Counted from the stretch's first letter, positions 18,418-28,229 are shown. The stretch: DNA of 64,000 bases from Cytophagaceae bacterium (GCA_027488815.1 JAIYAX010000006.1:160185-224184); one strand, 5' to 3'. Made by a program: numbers and translations. The notes: generated by a model not told the origin, from the sequence alone.

Positions 18418-19473
18418 ATGGACTTAAGCCGTAACCATTTATATTGGACTTGTCAGCTTGTGGGCTGGAGCAGCCTCACGCTAATCAATATCATTTTTCA
18501 GGTGGCTGCTGGTTCCTTAAATGCCAATACGCTGCTTTACCTGGTATCGATCATGGTTTTTGGGATCGTTTCAACCAACTATTATCGGGAACTGATCAAG
18601 CGTTGGAGATGGGTTGATCTCAGTATTGGCCCACTGTTGCCCAGGGTAATTCTGTCCTCTATTCTGATCACCTTGGTCACCCATATCCTTACGGTGCTCA
18701 CATTTTACGTATTGCGCTATGATGCTATCATGGAGACGCCCGTTTCTTCCGAGACTTATTCTCCTGGATTTAATCTATACCTTTCTCTCGTTAATGTCAC
18801 CTTTGTTTGCTTTTTCTGGTCAGTCATTTATTTCTCGTATCACTATATAGAGAACAGAAACAAAACCCTGAAATGGGAGGCCACTGTTAATGAGTTTGAG
18901 TTGAACAGATTAAAGTCTCAGCTCAATCCGCATTTTATTTTCAATGCTCTTAACAGTGTGCGGGCATTGATTGATGAAAATCCCCTTAAGGCCAAGCTTG
19001 CAGTCACGCAGCTCAGTAATCTACTCCGAAACACCTTGTCGATGGATAAGAAAAAACTGATCTCCTTTGAAGAAGAAATGCGCACGGTGCAGGACTATCT
19101 GGCTTTGGAATCCATTCGGTTTGAGGAGCGGCTTAAAGTCTCATATCATCTTCATCCACATACCCATCGCTATGAAGTACCCCCGATGATGGTGCAGACC
19201 TTAGTGGAAAACAGCATTAAACATGGCATTTCTAAACTTACCCGAGGAGGTGAAATCAGCATTGAAAGCGATGTGCAGGATGGGCAACTCATCATACGGA
19301 TAAGCAACAGCGGACAAATAGAAGAAGGAAATGCCAAAAGTGAAAGTGGATATGGACTGTCCAATACCAGAGAGCGGCTCAGGCTGCTTTACAATGACCT
19401 GGCATCGTTCAGAATTGGAAACTTAAATGATCACAACGTACTCACCGAAATCCGAATACCTATTAACAGTTAA
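18418..19473 (+). CDS. LytS-type sensor histidine kinase
   Basis: 351 residues. Four N-terminal transmembrane helices (to about residue 145), a short coiled segment (NRNKTLKWEATVNEFELNRL), then the His_kinase domain with QLNPHFIFNALNSVRAL (phospho-acceptor His near residue 173), and a HATPase with MMVQTLVENSIKHGI and GYGLSNTRERL. No extracytoplasmic sensor domain of note, so the signal is probably sensed in or at the membrane. It is 10 bp upstream of the LytTR regulator and is its obvious partner. Confidence 0.88.
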   Translation: MDLSRNHLYWTCQLVGWSSLTLINIIFQVAAGSLNANTLLYLVSIMVFGIVSTNYYRELIKRWRWVDLSIGPLLPRVILSSILITLVTHILTVLTFYVLRYDAIMETPVSSETYSPGFNLYLSLVNVTFVCFFWSVIYFSYHYIENRNKTLKWEATVNEFELNRLKSQLNPHFIFNALNSVRALIDENPLKAKLAVTQLSNLLRNTLSMDKKKLISFEEEMRTVQDYLALESIRFEERLKVSYHLHPHTHRYEVPPMMVQTLVENSIKHGISKLTRGGEISIESDVQDGQLIIRISNSGQIEEGNAKSESGYGLSNTRERLRLLYNDLASFRIGNLNDHNVLTEIRIPINS

Positions 19474-19483
19474 CAGCAACCAA

Positions 19484-20209
19484 ATGAAAGCACTTATCAT
19501 TGATGACGAGCGTCTGGCCAGGCAGGAACTCCGCCACTTGCTTCAGCCATTTACTGAAATAGAAGTAGTAGATGAAGCTCAAAATGCGGACGATGCTTTA
19601 CAGAAAATTGATCAATACCAACCGGATCTGATCTTTCTGGACATACAGATGCCTGGAAAATCAGGCTTTGAAATGCTGGAGCTTCTGGATAAAGTGCCTA
19701 TGGTTATTTTTACCACTGCCTACGATGAGTATGCGATCCGGGCGTTTGAGGTAAGTGCAATTGATTACCTGCTAAAACCCATCAATCAGGAAAGACTGGC
19801 CGAGAGCATTAAAAAAATCCATGAGCACAAAGCGGCTATGGATGCTCAGCAATCTGAGGCCCCGCAATCCCGACTTAGCGCTGAGGATCGTGTATTTGTC
19901 AAAGATGGAGAACGTTGCTGGTTTGTGAAGCTATCCGACATCCGCTTGTTTGAGTCAGAGGGCAATTACGTAAGGGTGTATTTTGACCGATTTAAGCCCT
20001 TGATCCATCGCTCCCTCAATGCACTGGATGAGAGGTTGGATGAAAAGGCTTTTTTCAGAGCGAGCCGAAAGCATATTCTCAACCTACATTGGGTTGAAGC
20101 CATTGAACCTTACTTTAACGGTGGATTGATCGTTACCCTTAAGGGTGGTGAGAAAGTGGAGATCAGTCGCAGGCAGGCTGCCCGGTTTAAAGACATGATG
20201 AGCCTTTAA
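19484..20209 (+). CDS. LytTR-family response regulator
   Basis: 241 residues from ATG 19484; the frame is open to 19427, but that region overlaps the kinase gene. Receiver domain MKALIIDDERLARQEL with phospho-acceptor Asp in DLIFLDIQMPGKSG, TTAYDEYAIRAFEV and the Lys of YLLKPI. C-terminal LytTR DNA-binding domain (RVFVKDGERCWFVKLSDI, EGNYVRVYF, FRASRKHILNLHWVEAIEPYFNGG). Pairs with the preceding kinase; targets unknown. Its stop overlaps the recX stop by 4 bases, tail to tail. Confidence 0.9.
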   Translation: MKALIIDDERLARQELRHLLQPFTEIEVVDEAQNADDALQKIDQYQPDLIFLDIQMPGKSGFEMLELLDKVPMVIFTTAYDEYAIRAFEVSAIDYLLKPINQERLAESIKKIHEHKAAMDAQQSEAPQSRLSAEDRVFVKDGERCWFVKLSDIRLFESEGNYVRVYFDRFKPLIHRSLNALDERLDEKAFFRASRKHILNLHWVEAIEPYFNGGLIVTLKGGEKVEISRRQAARFKDMMSL

Positions 20210-20691
20210 TCTTTTCCCAGGCTATGTAAGGCTTGATAAATAAGCTCTTGTTCATACCCTTTGGAGAGCAAGTAACGCATCACCGAGCCTTTGCGCTGAA
20301 GTGCGTTACCGGTACTCAACCTCCATTTTTTGTCGGCTTGTTTGAGGAGTGCTTCCTTATAAGCTTCCTCAGGTATTTCTTCTAAGCCACTTTGAATGTT
20401 CCTGGGAGTGATCTGATGACCTCGTAGTCCTTGTATGATCTTGAGTCGCCCCCATTGCTTCATGCGAAACTTGCCGCCGGCATAGGCTTTGGCAAAACGC
20501 TCTTCATTTACAAAACCTTCGCCGATCAGGCGGCTGATGATCTCCTCTGCCAGGCTCGGCGGGCATGCCCACTCCATTAGTTTGCCACGAAGCTCATGTT
20601 GGCTACGTTCCTGATATGCACACCATGATGCTGCTTTATCAAGCCAACTCCGTTCTGTTTTTTTGTCTTCAGATTGTGGTTTCGCTTCCAA
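20206..20691 (-). CDS. recX: Regulatory protein RecX
   Basis: 161 residues of three-helix repeats typical of RecX, the small inhibitor of RecA filaments: LDKAASWCAYQERSQHELRGKL, SRLIGEGFVNEERFAKAYAGGKFRMKQWGRLKIIQGLRG and RYLLSKGYEQELIYQAL. Divergently arranged with the MFS gene, 25 bp between starts; recA is not in the window. Confidence 0.88.
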   Translation of the reverse strand: MEAKPQSEDKKTERSWLDKAASWCAYQERSQHELRGKLMEWACPPSLAEEIISRLIGEGFVNEERFAKAYAGGKFRMKQWGRLKIIQGLRGHQITPRNIQSGLEEIPEEAYKEALLKQADKKWRLSTGNALQRKGSVMRYLLSKGYEQELIYQALHSLGKD

Positions 20692-20716
20692 TAGAGCTAA
20701 TTTCAGGGCAATTTAC

Positions 20717-21961
20717 ATGCAAAACAAACAAGCCCTAAGACTGCTTTTTACAGCCAATGCCATCTCCGGGTTTGCACAAGGGATGAGCATGCTTTCCATC
20801 CCCTGGTACTTTGCAAAAAACGATGCCACCGGAACATTTAATCTGTTTTATGCGCTGCTTACATTTCTTTCTCTTTTTTGGGGTTTATATGCAGGCACGC
20901 TGGTTGACCGGTATTCCAGAAAAAGAGTGTTTCTGGCAACCAACTTCACCGAAGGTCTTCTGGTAGGTTTTGTAGCTCTCTATTGCTTTATCGTTGGTGA
21001 GGCGATTTTGCCAATGGTGCTGCTGGTGTTTATGGTCACGATGCTGGGTTATTACCTGCATTACCCAAACATGTATGCTTTCATTCAGGAAATCACAGAG
21101 CCGGAGCAATACAGCAAGGCGACCTCGATGATTGAGATTGTTGGTCAGAGTACCACAATTGTTGCGGGAGGACTTACCGCTCTACTGCTGGAAGGTTTTG
21201 ACTTAAATGGCATCGGCATTAACTGGCATATGCCTGCCTGGAAAATCTATCATATCTTTTTGCTGGATGCAGCCACTTACTTTATCGCTTTTGGGCTGAT
21301 TGCAATGCTTAAATATGTGCCCATCAAAAGCACTGCTGTAGAATTGGGCAGCCTTTTGAACCGACTTAAATCGGGATTTGCCTACCTGAAGCTTCACAAC
21401 GATATCCTGATTTTTGGACTACTTTCTTATGTGGTCTTCATGGCTCTGTTGGTTGAGCTAAATGCACTAATGCCCATGTATGTTAAAAATCATCTTCTGG
21501 CTGGGGCAGGGGTGTTTGGAGTGGCTGAAATGTTTTATGCATCAGGAGCCCTTTGTTCAGGCCTGGTGGCAAGACGGCTTTTCAGTGGTCTGGCATTACC
21601 CGCAACCGTCATCCTTTTTCTATTGATTGCCGGCCTGGGTTTTGTTTTATCAGCATGGACCAGTGACCCTATTTCCTTCTATTTCTGGTCCTTCCTGATT
21701 GGGCTTGGCAATGCCGGTGCAAGAATATTCAGGCTGAGCTGGCTGTTCAGAAGGGTACCCAACTCTCTGATAGGCAGAATCAATTCTGTGTTTAGCACGG
21801 CAAATGTATTGGCCAGAACCCTCCTTATTTTGCTGTTCAGTCTACCCTTTTTCAGCCAATCCAATCATGTCATCTGGGGCTATGTGCTACTTGGGTCACT
21901 TATTTGGCTCTCCGGGATGGTCCTACTCTTCCGATACAAGAGTTTTGTTCATCATGTCTGA
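20717..21961 (+). CDS. MFS transporter
   Basis: 414 residues from ATG 20717 (MQNKQALRLLFTANAISGFA); the upstream ATG 20663 lies inside recX and is rejected. About 12 transmembrane helices and the MFS loop 2-3 motif GTLVDRYSRKRVFLATN. It resembles the MFS_3/enterobactin-exporter-like drug-efflux branch, but the substrate cannot be read from sequence. It ends 36 bp before murF-alr on the same strand. Confidence 0.85.
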   Translation: MQNKQALRLLFTANAISGFAQGMSMLSIPWYFAKNDATGTFNLFYALLTFLSLFWGLYAGTLVDRYSRKRVFLATNFTEGLLVGFVALYCFIVGEAILPMVLLVFMVTMLGYYLHYPNMYAFIQEITEPEQYSKATSMIEIVGQSTTIVAGGLTALLLEGFDLNGIGINWHMPAWKIYHIFLLDAATYFIAFGLIAMLKYVPIKSTAVELGSLLNRLKSGFAYLKLHNDILIFGLLSYVVFMALLVELNALMPMYVKNHLLAGAGVFGVAEMFYASGALCSGLVARRLFSGLALPATVILFLLIAGLGFVLSAWTSDPISFYFWSFLIGLGNAGARIFRLSWLFRRVPNSLIGRINSVFSTANVLARTLLILLFSLPFFSQSNHVIWGYVLLGSLIWLSGMVLLFRYKSFVHHV

Positions 21962-21997
21962 TTTGCTTTTGCGCCGATCCTTAACGTATTTTCAGAC

Positions 21998-24454
21998 ATG
22001 ATCATCCGATTCTCCGATCTGGTTAACATTTGCAAAGGCCAACTGATCAGCCTGGGAACTGACTATGCCGTTCAGCATCTGGCTCTTGATTCCCGAAAAG
22101 CCCTTATCAGCCATGAGACGCTGTTTTTTGCCGTCAAAGGAGAACGGCACGATGGACATCAATACCTCAGAGAATTGTATGAAAAGGGCCTTCGCATGTT
22201 CGTACTGGAGACTGCTGTACCTCTTCCGGAGGATGCGAACGTGCTTCTGGTAGCCAACAGCGTGAGAGCTTTACAAATGCTTGCAGCGTACAAAAGAGTT
22301 TCCCTGCGATGCCCGGTAGTCGGAATCACCGGTAGCAATGGCAAAACCATAGTGAAAGAATACCTGGCTCAACTCATGAGCCATCGCTCACTAACTCTGA
22401 AAAGTCCGAAAAGCTTTAACTCTCAGATTGGAGTCCCTCTTTCGGTATGGCCTTCAGCAGAGTATTACCAACTGGCAGTGTTTGAAGCTGGCATTTCCCG
22501 GCCCGGAGAGATGGAACATTTGCAGAAGGTCATTCAACCCGGTCTGGGTATTTTCACGAACATTGGGCCGGCTCATGATGAGGGTTTTGAAAGCCGTCAG
22601 CAAAAAATACAAGAAAAGCTGAAACTCTTTCAGCATGCTGAAAAAGTCATTTATTGCCGTGATCAAGCTTTGCTGGCCGCTGAGATCGAAGCTTGCCCAT
22701 ACCCCTTTGAGCGGGTAAGCTGGAGCCGCAAAGGCGCAGCCACGTATCAGATTCCTAACACCATTCGTTCCCAGGGCAAAGTACGGCTTTACCTTTCCGG
22801 CCGTGACAAGCAAGTGACCATTGAAACCAGAGAATCAGACCCTGCAAGCTTGGAAAACACCCTCCACACACTGGTGGCAGCTTTGGAGTTGGGCTTAGAT
22901 CCTGATGATTTGCAAAAGCATTTGCTTGAATTGCCTCATGTGGGCATGAGACTTGAGCTGAAAGAAGGCATACATCAATGTCAGCTTATTGACGACACCT
23001 ACAACAATGACCCAACCGGGCTTGCGGCCGCACTGGATTTTATGGCTCAGCACAAGCAAAAGCCAAAAAGCACCTTGATTTTGTCAGATATGGAGCAGAC
23101 GGGGCTGGCAGCTGCTGAACTTTACCAAAAAGTGGCTGAGCAGGTGAACCACTTTAAGCCAGATCGCTTTATTGGCGTAGGGCAGCAGGTTTATACCTAC
23201 CAGCATCTTTTCAAAGTACCTTCTTTCTTTTTTAACCAAACGGAAGACTTATTAAAAGCGCTCAACCAATTTGATTTTCAAGGGGAATGTATTCTTGTAA
23301 AAGGGGCCAGGAGTTTTTCATTTGAACAAATCGTAAAAGCCTTGCAGGTAAGGCAACACGGTACCCGTATGGAAATCAACCTAGACTCCATCACACATAA
23401 CCTTAATTATTACCGCTCCTGGTTGCAGCCCGGAGTGAAACTGATGGCCATGGTAAAGGCACTGGCTTATGGAAGTGGCAGTGCCGAAATCGCTTCGCTC
23501 CTGCAGTACCAGCAATTGAGTTATCTCGCTGTCGCTTACCCCGATGAGGGTGTTGATCTTCGGGAAAATGGGATCAAGATGCCCATAATGGTAACCAGTG
23601 CTTCTGCATTGCACTTTGAGACCCTGTACAAATACCGTTTGGAACCGGAGATCTACAGCACAGAAATGCTCGATGAATGGTGCAGATTTGCAGAAGACCG
23701 CAAGTCCACAGGTCCAGCGATCCATTTAAAACTGGATACCGGTATGCATCGGTTAGGTTTTGAGACAGAGGCTCAGCTTAAATCAGCTGCTGAAAAGTTG
23801 AAAGCAAAGAGGGTTGATGTTGCCAGTATTTTTAGCCACTTAGCCGCCTCTGAGGCACCTGAACATGATGCCTTTACCTTGCAACAAATTGAAACCTTCA
23901 ACAAACTTTCCCATTTATTCGCTGAAGCATACGGCCGTATGCCGATGCGGCATTTGCTCAATACAGCCGGTATCAAGAGATTTCCACAAGCCCAATATGA
24001 AATGGTAAGGCTTGGAATAGGGCTCTATGGGATTTCGGGTAATGAAACTGAACAGGCTTTGCTCAGACCTGCCGGACGACTGATCACCCATGTACTTCAG
24101 ATCAAGCAGGTCGGAGTGGGTGAAACCATTGGATATGGCCGCTTGGGGAAAGCCCTTCGGCATACAAAAATTGCCACTCTGGCGATAGGGTATGCAGACG
24201 GGTTTCCGAGAAAACTTGGGAATGGTGCCGGAAAAGTGTTTTTCAAACAAGGGCCTGCCCCCACGATTGGAAATGTATGTATGGATATGGTGATGGTTGA
24301 CGTGACTGGGCTAGCCGTCGACGTTGGTGATGAGGCGATTGTGTTTGATGAAAATCACACAGTACATGAATGCGCTCAGGTATTGGAAACCATTCCCTAT
24401 GAAGTGCTCACCAATATTCACGAAAGGGTAAAACGGGTTTTTTACGCAGAGTAA
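21998..24454 (+). CDS. murF-alr: Bifunctional MurF (UDP-MurNAc-tripeptide:D-Ala-D-Ala ligase) / alanine racemase
   Basis: 818 residues. The N-terminal half (about 1-450) is a Mur ligase with ATP loop GITGSNGKTIVKEYLAQL, FEAGISRPGEMEHL, TNIGPAHDEGF and DDTYNNDPTGLAAAL. The C-terminal half (about 455-818) is a PLP alanine racemase with the lysine in MAMVKALAYGSGS, LKLDTGMHRLGF, FSHLAASEAPEH and GNVCMDMVMVDVTG. One polypeptide makes D-alanine and ligates D-Ala-D-Ala to the peptidoglycan precursor. This fusion is a known feature of Bacteroidota. Within the fusion, MurF-specific residues are assumed intact rather than individually checked. Confidence 0.93.
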   Translation: MIIRFSDLVNICKGQLISLGTDYAVQHLALDSRKALISHETLFFAVKGERHDGHQYLRELYEKGLRMFVLETAVPLPEDANVLLVANSVRALQMLAAYKRVSLRCPVVGITGSNGKTIVKEYLAQLMSHRSLTLKSPKSFNSQIGVPLSVWPSAEYYQLAVFEAGISRPGEMEHLQKVIQPGLGIFTNIGPAHDEGFESRQQKIQEKLKLFQHAEKVIYCRDQALLAAEIEACPYPFERVSWSRKGAATYQIPNTIRSQGKVRLYLSGRDKQVTIETRESDPASLENTLHTLVAALELGLDPDDLQKHLLELPHVGMRLELKEGIHQCQLIDDTYNNDPTGLAAALDFMAQHKQKPKSTLILSDMEQTGLAAAELYQKVAEQVNHFKPDRFIGVGQQVYTYQHLFKVPSFFFNQTEDLLKALNQFDFQGECILVKGARSFSFEQIVKALQVRQHGTRMEINLDSITHNLNYYRSWLQPGVKLMAMVKALAYGSGSAEIASLLQYQQLSYLAVAYPDEGVDLRENGIKMPIMVTSASALHFETLYKYRLEPEIYSTEMLDEWCRFAEDRKSTGPAIHLKLDTGMHRLGFETEAQLKSAAEKLKAKRVDVASIFSHLAASEAPEHDAFTLQQIETFNKLSHLFAEAYGRMPMRHLLNTAGIKRFPQAQYEMVRLGIGLYGISGNETEQALLRPAGRLITHVLQIKQVGVGETIGYGRLGKALRHTKIATLAIGYADGFPRKLGNGAGKVFFKQGPAPTIGNVCMDMVMVDVTGLAVDVGDEAIVFDENHTVHECAQVLETIPYEVLTNIHERVKRVFYAE

Positions 24455-24487
24455 AATGATGCTGAAATATCGTACTGAAAAAAGTGC

Positions 24488-24495
24488 TACGTTTG
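24488..24495 (+). promoter_or_regulatory. -7 element (TACGTTTG) of feoAB
   Basis: An exact TAnnTTTG match 27 bases before the feoA ATG. No good -33. A Fur box would be expected for feoAB but was not recognised. Confidence 0.45.
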
Positions 24496-24522
24496 TTTTT
24501 AAAATCATTCTAAATAATAAGC

Positions 24523-24750
24523 ATGCCTGATCCAAAAACAGTTGCAGACTTGAAAATAGGTGAAGCAGGTGAAATTGCCGGATTTAAAGACACCAAGCTT
24601 TCGTTGAAGCTGCTGGAAATGGGTTGCCTGCCCGGATCGAAGGTAAAAATGAACAGTGAGGCTCCTTTTGGTGATCCCATTAGTATTTGTATTGGTGGTT
24701 CACACCTTTCGATGAGAAGAGCAGAAGCTGCTATCATCATCATCAAATAG
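24523..24750 (+). CDS. feoA: Ferrous iron transport protein A
   Basis: 75-residue SH3-like FeoA: KIGEAGEIAGFKDTKLSLKL, LEMGCLPGSKVKMNSEAPFGDP and LSMRRAEAAIIII follow the family pattern (lexicon LlexGl.pG..v.v...P.gdp). Small cytoplasmic partner of FeoB in Fe(II) uptake. First gene of the feoAB operon; its 3' end is followed at once by feoB. Confidence 0.92.
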   Translation: MPDPKTVADLKIGEAGEIAGFKDTKLSLKLLEMGCLPGSKVKMNSEAPFGDPISICIGGSHLSMRRAEAAIIIIK

Positions 24751-24758
24751 CTACCGTT

Positions 24759-26870
24759 TTGAAGGAAAAGGTTGTAAGAATTGCGCTCATTGGCAATCCA
24801 AACACCGGCAAAACCAGCCTTTTCAACCACCTTACCGGACTCAATCAAAAGGTAGGGAACTTCCCCGGGGTCACGGTGGATAAGGTGGTCGGTAAATGCA
24901 AACTGACGAAAGACACCTTCGCAGAAATCATCGATTTGCCGGGCACTTACAGCCTTTATCCAAAATCTCTTGATGAACAGGTTGTTTTCCAATCGCTAAG
25001 TAATCCATCTTCTGAAGACTTCCCCGATCTGGTCATTCTAGTTTTAGAAACAGTCAATCTCAAACGGGGTCTTTTTTTACTGACGCAGGTAAGTGATCTG
25101 GGAATGCCTGTGGTTGCGGTGCTCAATGAGATGCCTGTACTTCAGGGGCACGACATACCTGAGGTGGATAGTGAACTGTTGGCAACGGAGATGGGAGTAC
25201 CGGTGTACCGCATCAATGCCAGAACCGGGAAGGGCATCCCTGCGCTAAAGGAAGGCCTCCTTAGCAAGCCTCATCCCAATAAAGTGATATTTGGCAGGCC
25301 TAAGATTCTGGAATCGATTATTCCGGCCATTCGTATTCGATTTCGTCTCGACAATGACTTTCTGGCTGTTCAATATATTCATCAGTTTGAGCACCTGCCT
25401 TTTCTTTCTAATGAGGATAAGCAATTAATCCGAACCCTCATCAAGCAGCATGGACTTGACCTTGATGAGATCAAAGCGCTTGAAACCTTGCATCGATATG
25501 AGGTGATCAACGAGCGGATAGGCTCTTTCATTTCTGATCCGCCTCACAAAGAGAATACCCTCACCGATAAAATTGACTCAATCATCACCCATAAAGTTTG
25601 GGGCTACCTGATCTTCCTTCTGGTGCTTTTCATCACTTTCCAGGCTATTTTTTCCCTTGCCTCTTATCCAATGGATCTGATCGATCAGGGTATGTCGCAT
25701 GCCATTGGTTGGATAAAATCCTGGATGCCTCCCGGGCCTTTTACCAATTTGGTTACGGAAGGATTGATTGCAGGTATTGGAGGGGTGGTGATGTTCATTC
25801 CTCAGATCGCACTACTGTTTATGTTTGTAAGCCTGCTGGAGGAGAGCGGATACATGGCAAGGGTCATGTTTATCATGGATGCAGTCATGCGTAAGGTGGG
25901 GCTAAACGGGCGCTCTGTGGTTCCTTTGATGAGCGGAGTAGCCTGCGCTGTGCCTGCTATCATGTCAGCCCGCACCATTGACAACTGGCTGGACCGGGCA
26001 ATAACGATTTTTGTCACCCCATTGATGAGCTGCTCAGCAAGGATTCCGGTCTATGCTATATTAATTGCATTAGTCGTACCATCAACGAGTGTTTTGGGGC
26101 TTTTCAATCTACAAGGTGTCGTGTTGATGGGCTTATATCTCCTTGGATTTCTGGCGGCAGTTGCATCCGCCTGGGTGCTCAGTAAAATACTTAAGCAAAA
26201 AGGGAAAAGCGTTTTTGTAATGGAACTACCCGATTACAGGGTTCCACGCTGGCAAAATGTAGGTATCTCCATTGTAGAGAAAGTGAAAACCTTTGTTTTT
26301 GAGGCAGGTAAAATCATCGTAGCGATTTCTATCGTCTTGTGGTTTTTAGCCAGCTATGGCCCAGGTGAGCATATGGAAAAGGCCTCAAGCTATGTTGCCG
26401 CTCTTCCTGAGATGCAAGGCGCAAGTGAAGAAGAACTTGGCAAAGCGATCAATGCGTATCAACTGGAGCATTCTTATGCCGGCACCTTTGGCAAGTTTAT
26501 CGAGCCGGCCATTGCTCCCCTTGGATTTGATTGGAAAATCGGAGTTGCATTGATCACCTCATTTGCTGCCAGGGAAGTGTTTGTAGGTACTATGGGCACC
26601 ATTTACTCCATTGGGGCAGATGACGAGAATACCCAAAGCCTGAAAGAACGGATGCAGGCAGAAATAAATCCTGAAACCGGAGAAAGTCGATACACGGTCG
26701 CAGTGGCTTTTTCGCTTATGGTTTTTTATGCGTTTGCCTTGCAATGCATGAGTACGGTAGCCGTTGTCTACCGTGAAATGAAGAGTTGGGTATGGCCAAT
26801 AGCGCAGGTGGTCTACATGTCCTCACTGGCTTATCTCAGCAGCCTGCTGGTGTATCAGCTATTCAAATAG
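24759..26870 (+). CDS. feoB: Ferrous iron transporter FeoB
   Basis: G-protein-coupled Fe(II) permease of the inner membrane. I choose TTG 24759, 8 bases after the feoA stop, because it gives MKEKVVRIALIGNPNTGKTS (703 aa), the normal FeoB beginning. The in-frame ATG 24687 would only read feoA out of frame. G1 is GNPNTGKTS, G2/G3 are NFPGVTVDK and DLPGTYSLYP, and the Gate/core segments include SGVACAVPAIMSARTI and FAAREVFVGTMGT. About eight or more transmembrane helices follow residue 280. Oddity: where FeoB normally has the G4 motif NxxD this protein has NEMP (residues 123-126), see findings. Confidence 0.93.
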   Translation: MKEKVVRIALIGNPNTGKTSLFNHLTGLNQKVGNFPGVTVDKVVGKCKLTKDTFAEIIDLPGTYSLYPKSLDEQVVFQSLSNPSSEDFPDLVILVLETVNLKRGLFLLTQVSDLGMPVVAVLNEMPVLQGHDIPEVDSELLATEMGVPVYRINARTGKGIPALKEGLLSKPHPNKVIFGRPKILESIIPAIRIRFRLDNDFLAVQYIHQFEHLPFLSNEDKQLIRTLIKQHGLDLDEIKALETLHRYEVINERIGSFISDPPHKENTLTDKIDSIITHKVWGYLIFLLVLFITFQAIFSLASYPMDLIDQGMSHAIGWIKSWMPPGPFTNLVTEGLIAGIGGVVMFIPQIALLFMFVSLLEESGYMARVMFIMDAVMRKVGLNGRSVVPLMSGVACAVPAIMSARTIDNWLDRAITIFVTPLMSCSARIPVYAILIALVVPSTSVLGLFNLQGVVLMGLYLLGFLAAVASAWVLSKILKQKGKSVFVMELPDYRVPRWQNVGISIVEKVKTFVFEAGKIIVAISIVLWFLASYGPGEHMEKASSYVAALPEMQGASEEELGKAINAYQLEHSYAGTFGKFIEPAIAPLGFDWKIGVALITSFAAREVFVGTMGTIYSIGADDENTQSLKERMQAEINPETGESRYTVAVAFSLMVFYAFALQCMSTVAVVYREMKSWVWPIAQVVYMSSLAYLSSLLVYQLFK

Positions 26871-26872
26871 GC

Positions 26873-27346
26873 TTATTTGATCAGGCTTTTGCGCTTCAGG
26901 ATACTTTCAAAAAACTTGATTTCGTTGTCGCTGTTGAATGCCTTTTTGGGGAGGTAAATCAACTGGGCTTTGGATAAGATAAGGGTATACGCTTCCTTTC
27001 CCGTGCGTACTTTCTTGATCATGTCCCAATTCATAGGCATTCCCTGCTTGGTGTTTAACTTCATGATGATCTGACGACTGTCGATCTCATACGTCATTTT
27101 TTCAAACATCACCTTATTCTGTTCCAGTTGTGTAACTGCGATAAACTGAGCCAGCCAGAACAACAGGTACAGCAAGGAAAGCACTACGGCTATGATGATA
27201 AACCAAACCGTGGTATAAAAGAACGTAAGCGCACTTATCCCTAAAGGAATAAGCCATACCCACCATAGCTCAAGATTAACATTGATCAAGGCCTGACGGA
27301 TGTAGGTCTTGTTCTCGAGCTTGGTCTTTTTTGTTTTAATGATCAT
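26873..27346 (-). CDS. YcxB-like small membrane protein
   Basis: 157 residues. Two adjacent transmembrane helices (about residues 28-70), then a cytoplasmic domain MTYEIDSRQIIMKLNTKQG, MNWDMIKKVRTGKEAYTLIL, LIYLPKKAFNSDNEIKFF that fits the YcxB-like family. Function unknown. It lies 18 bp downstream of nadC and ends 2 bp from the convergent feoB. Confidence 0.6.
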   Translation of the reverse strand: MIIKTKKTKLENKTYIRQALINVNLELWWVWLIPLGISALTFFYTTVWFIIIAVVLSLLYLLFWLAQFIAVTQLEQNKVMFEKMTYEIDSRQIIMKLNTKQGMPMNWDMIKKVRTGKEAYTLILSKAQLIYLPKKAFNSDNEIKFFESILKRKSLIK

Positions 27347-27364
27347 TTTATGTGCTTCTAATCT

Positions 27365-28225
27365 TTACTCAAATGCCTTCAGGCTCATGTCCATGCTCCC
27401 TGCGGAGTGGGTGAGAGCACCAACAGAAATATAGTCTACTCCGGTAAGTGCAATTTCACGCACATTCTGTAAGGTGACTCCTCCCGAAGCTTCTGTTTCT
27501 ATTGATTTATTAATCAGCTTTAGTGCTTCTTTCATCATTTGCGGGCTCATGTTATCCAGCATGATACGATGCACCTTGTTCTGCTCCAAAACTTGCTTCA
27601 CCTCATCGATCGTGCGTGTTTCCACTTCGACTTTTAATCGTTTGCCAAGTTTCTTTAAATACTTATGGGTATGGTGTACCGCCTGAGGGATGCCCCCTGC
27701 AAAGTCGATGTGATTGTCCTTCAAAATGATCATGTCATACAGACCAAATCGATGGTTGCTTCCTCCACCAATGAGTACAGCCCATTTTTCGGCAATTCTA
27801 AAATTGGGTGTAGTCTTACGGGTATCTAGCAATTGTGCTCCTGTTCCTTCAATTTGTCTGGCGAACTGCCTGGTCAAAGTTGCAATGGCACTCATCCTTT
27901 GCATACAGTTGAGTACCAGGCGCTCAGAGGTCAGTATTGACCTTGCATGACCATGAACTTCAAAGGCTATATCTCCATATTTGACCTGACTGCCATCTTT
28001 CAGTAGCACCACAAACTTGAGCTGTGGATCTACTTGTTTGAAAATCTGTCGTGCAAGCTCTACTCCAGCAAGTATTCCTTCAGATTTTACTATGAGTCTG
28101 GCTTTCTGTCTCGCTTTTTTCGGTATGGAAGCGATGCTTGAGTGGTCACCCTCACCAACATCCTCAGCTAACGCCTGTCGAATGAATTGCCTGATGTACT
28201 TCTTGTGTAGGTAGCCTGGCTTCAC
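27365..28225 (-). CDS. nadC: Nicotinate-nucleotide pyrophosphorylase (carboxylating)
   Basis: Quinolinate phosphoribosyltransferase, de novo NAD synthesis, cytoplasm. 286 residues from a GTG start at 28225 (MKPGYLHKKYIRQFIRQAL). Family segments: EDVGEGDHSS, LNCMQRMSAIATLT, LDTRKTTPNFRIAEKWAVLIGGGSNHR (in two parts), YDMIILKDNHIDFAGG, EVETRTIDE, IMLDNMSPQMM and DYISVGALTHS. A -7 element TACTTTTG sits directly upstream, ending only 4 bases before the start. Confidence 0.95.
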   Translation of the reverse strand: MKPGYLHKKYIRQFIRQALAEDVGEGDHSSIASIPKKARQKARLIVKSEGILAGVELARQIFKQVDPQLKFVVLLKDGSQVKYGDIAFEVHGHARSILTSERLVLNCMQRMSAIATLTRQFARQIEGTGAQLLDTRKTTPNFRIAEKWAVLIGGGSNHRFGLYDMIILKDNHIDFAGGIPQAVHHTHKYLKKLGKRLKVEVETRTIDEVKQVLEQNKVHRIMLDNMSPQMMKEALKLINKSIETEASGGVTLQNVREIALTGVDYISVGALTHSAGSMDMSLKAFE

Positions 28226-28229
28226 AGCG

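Noticed and set aside
24687-24758. FeoB start at ATG 24687
   Set aside because: The extra 24 residues are feoA read in another frame and unlike any FeoB N-terminus.
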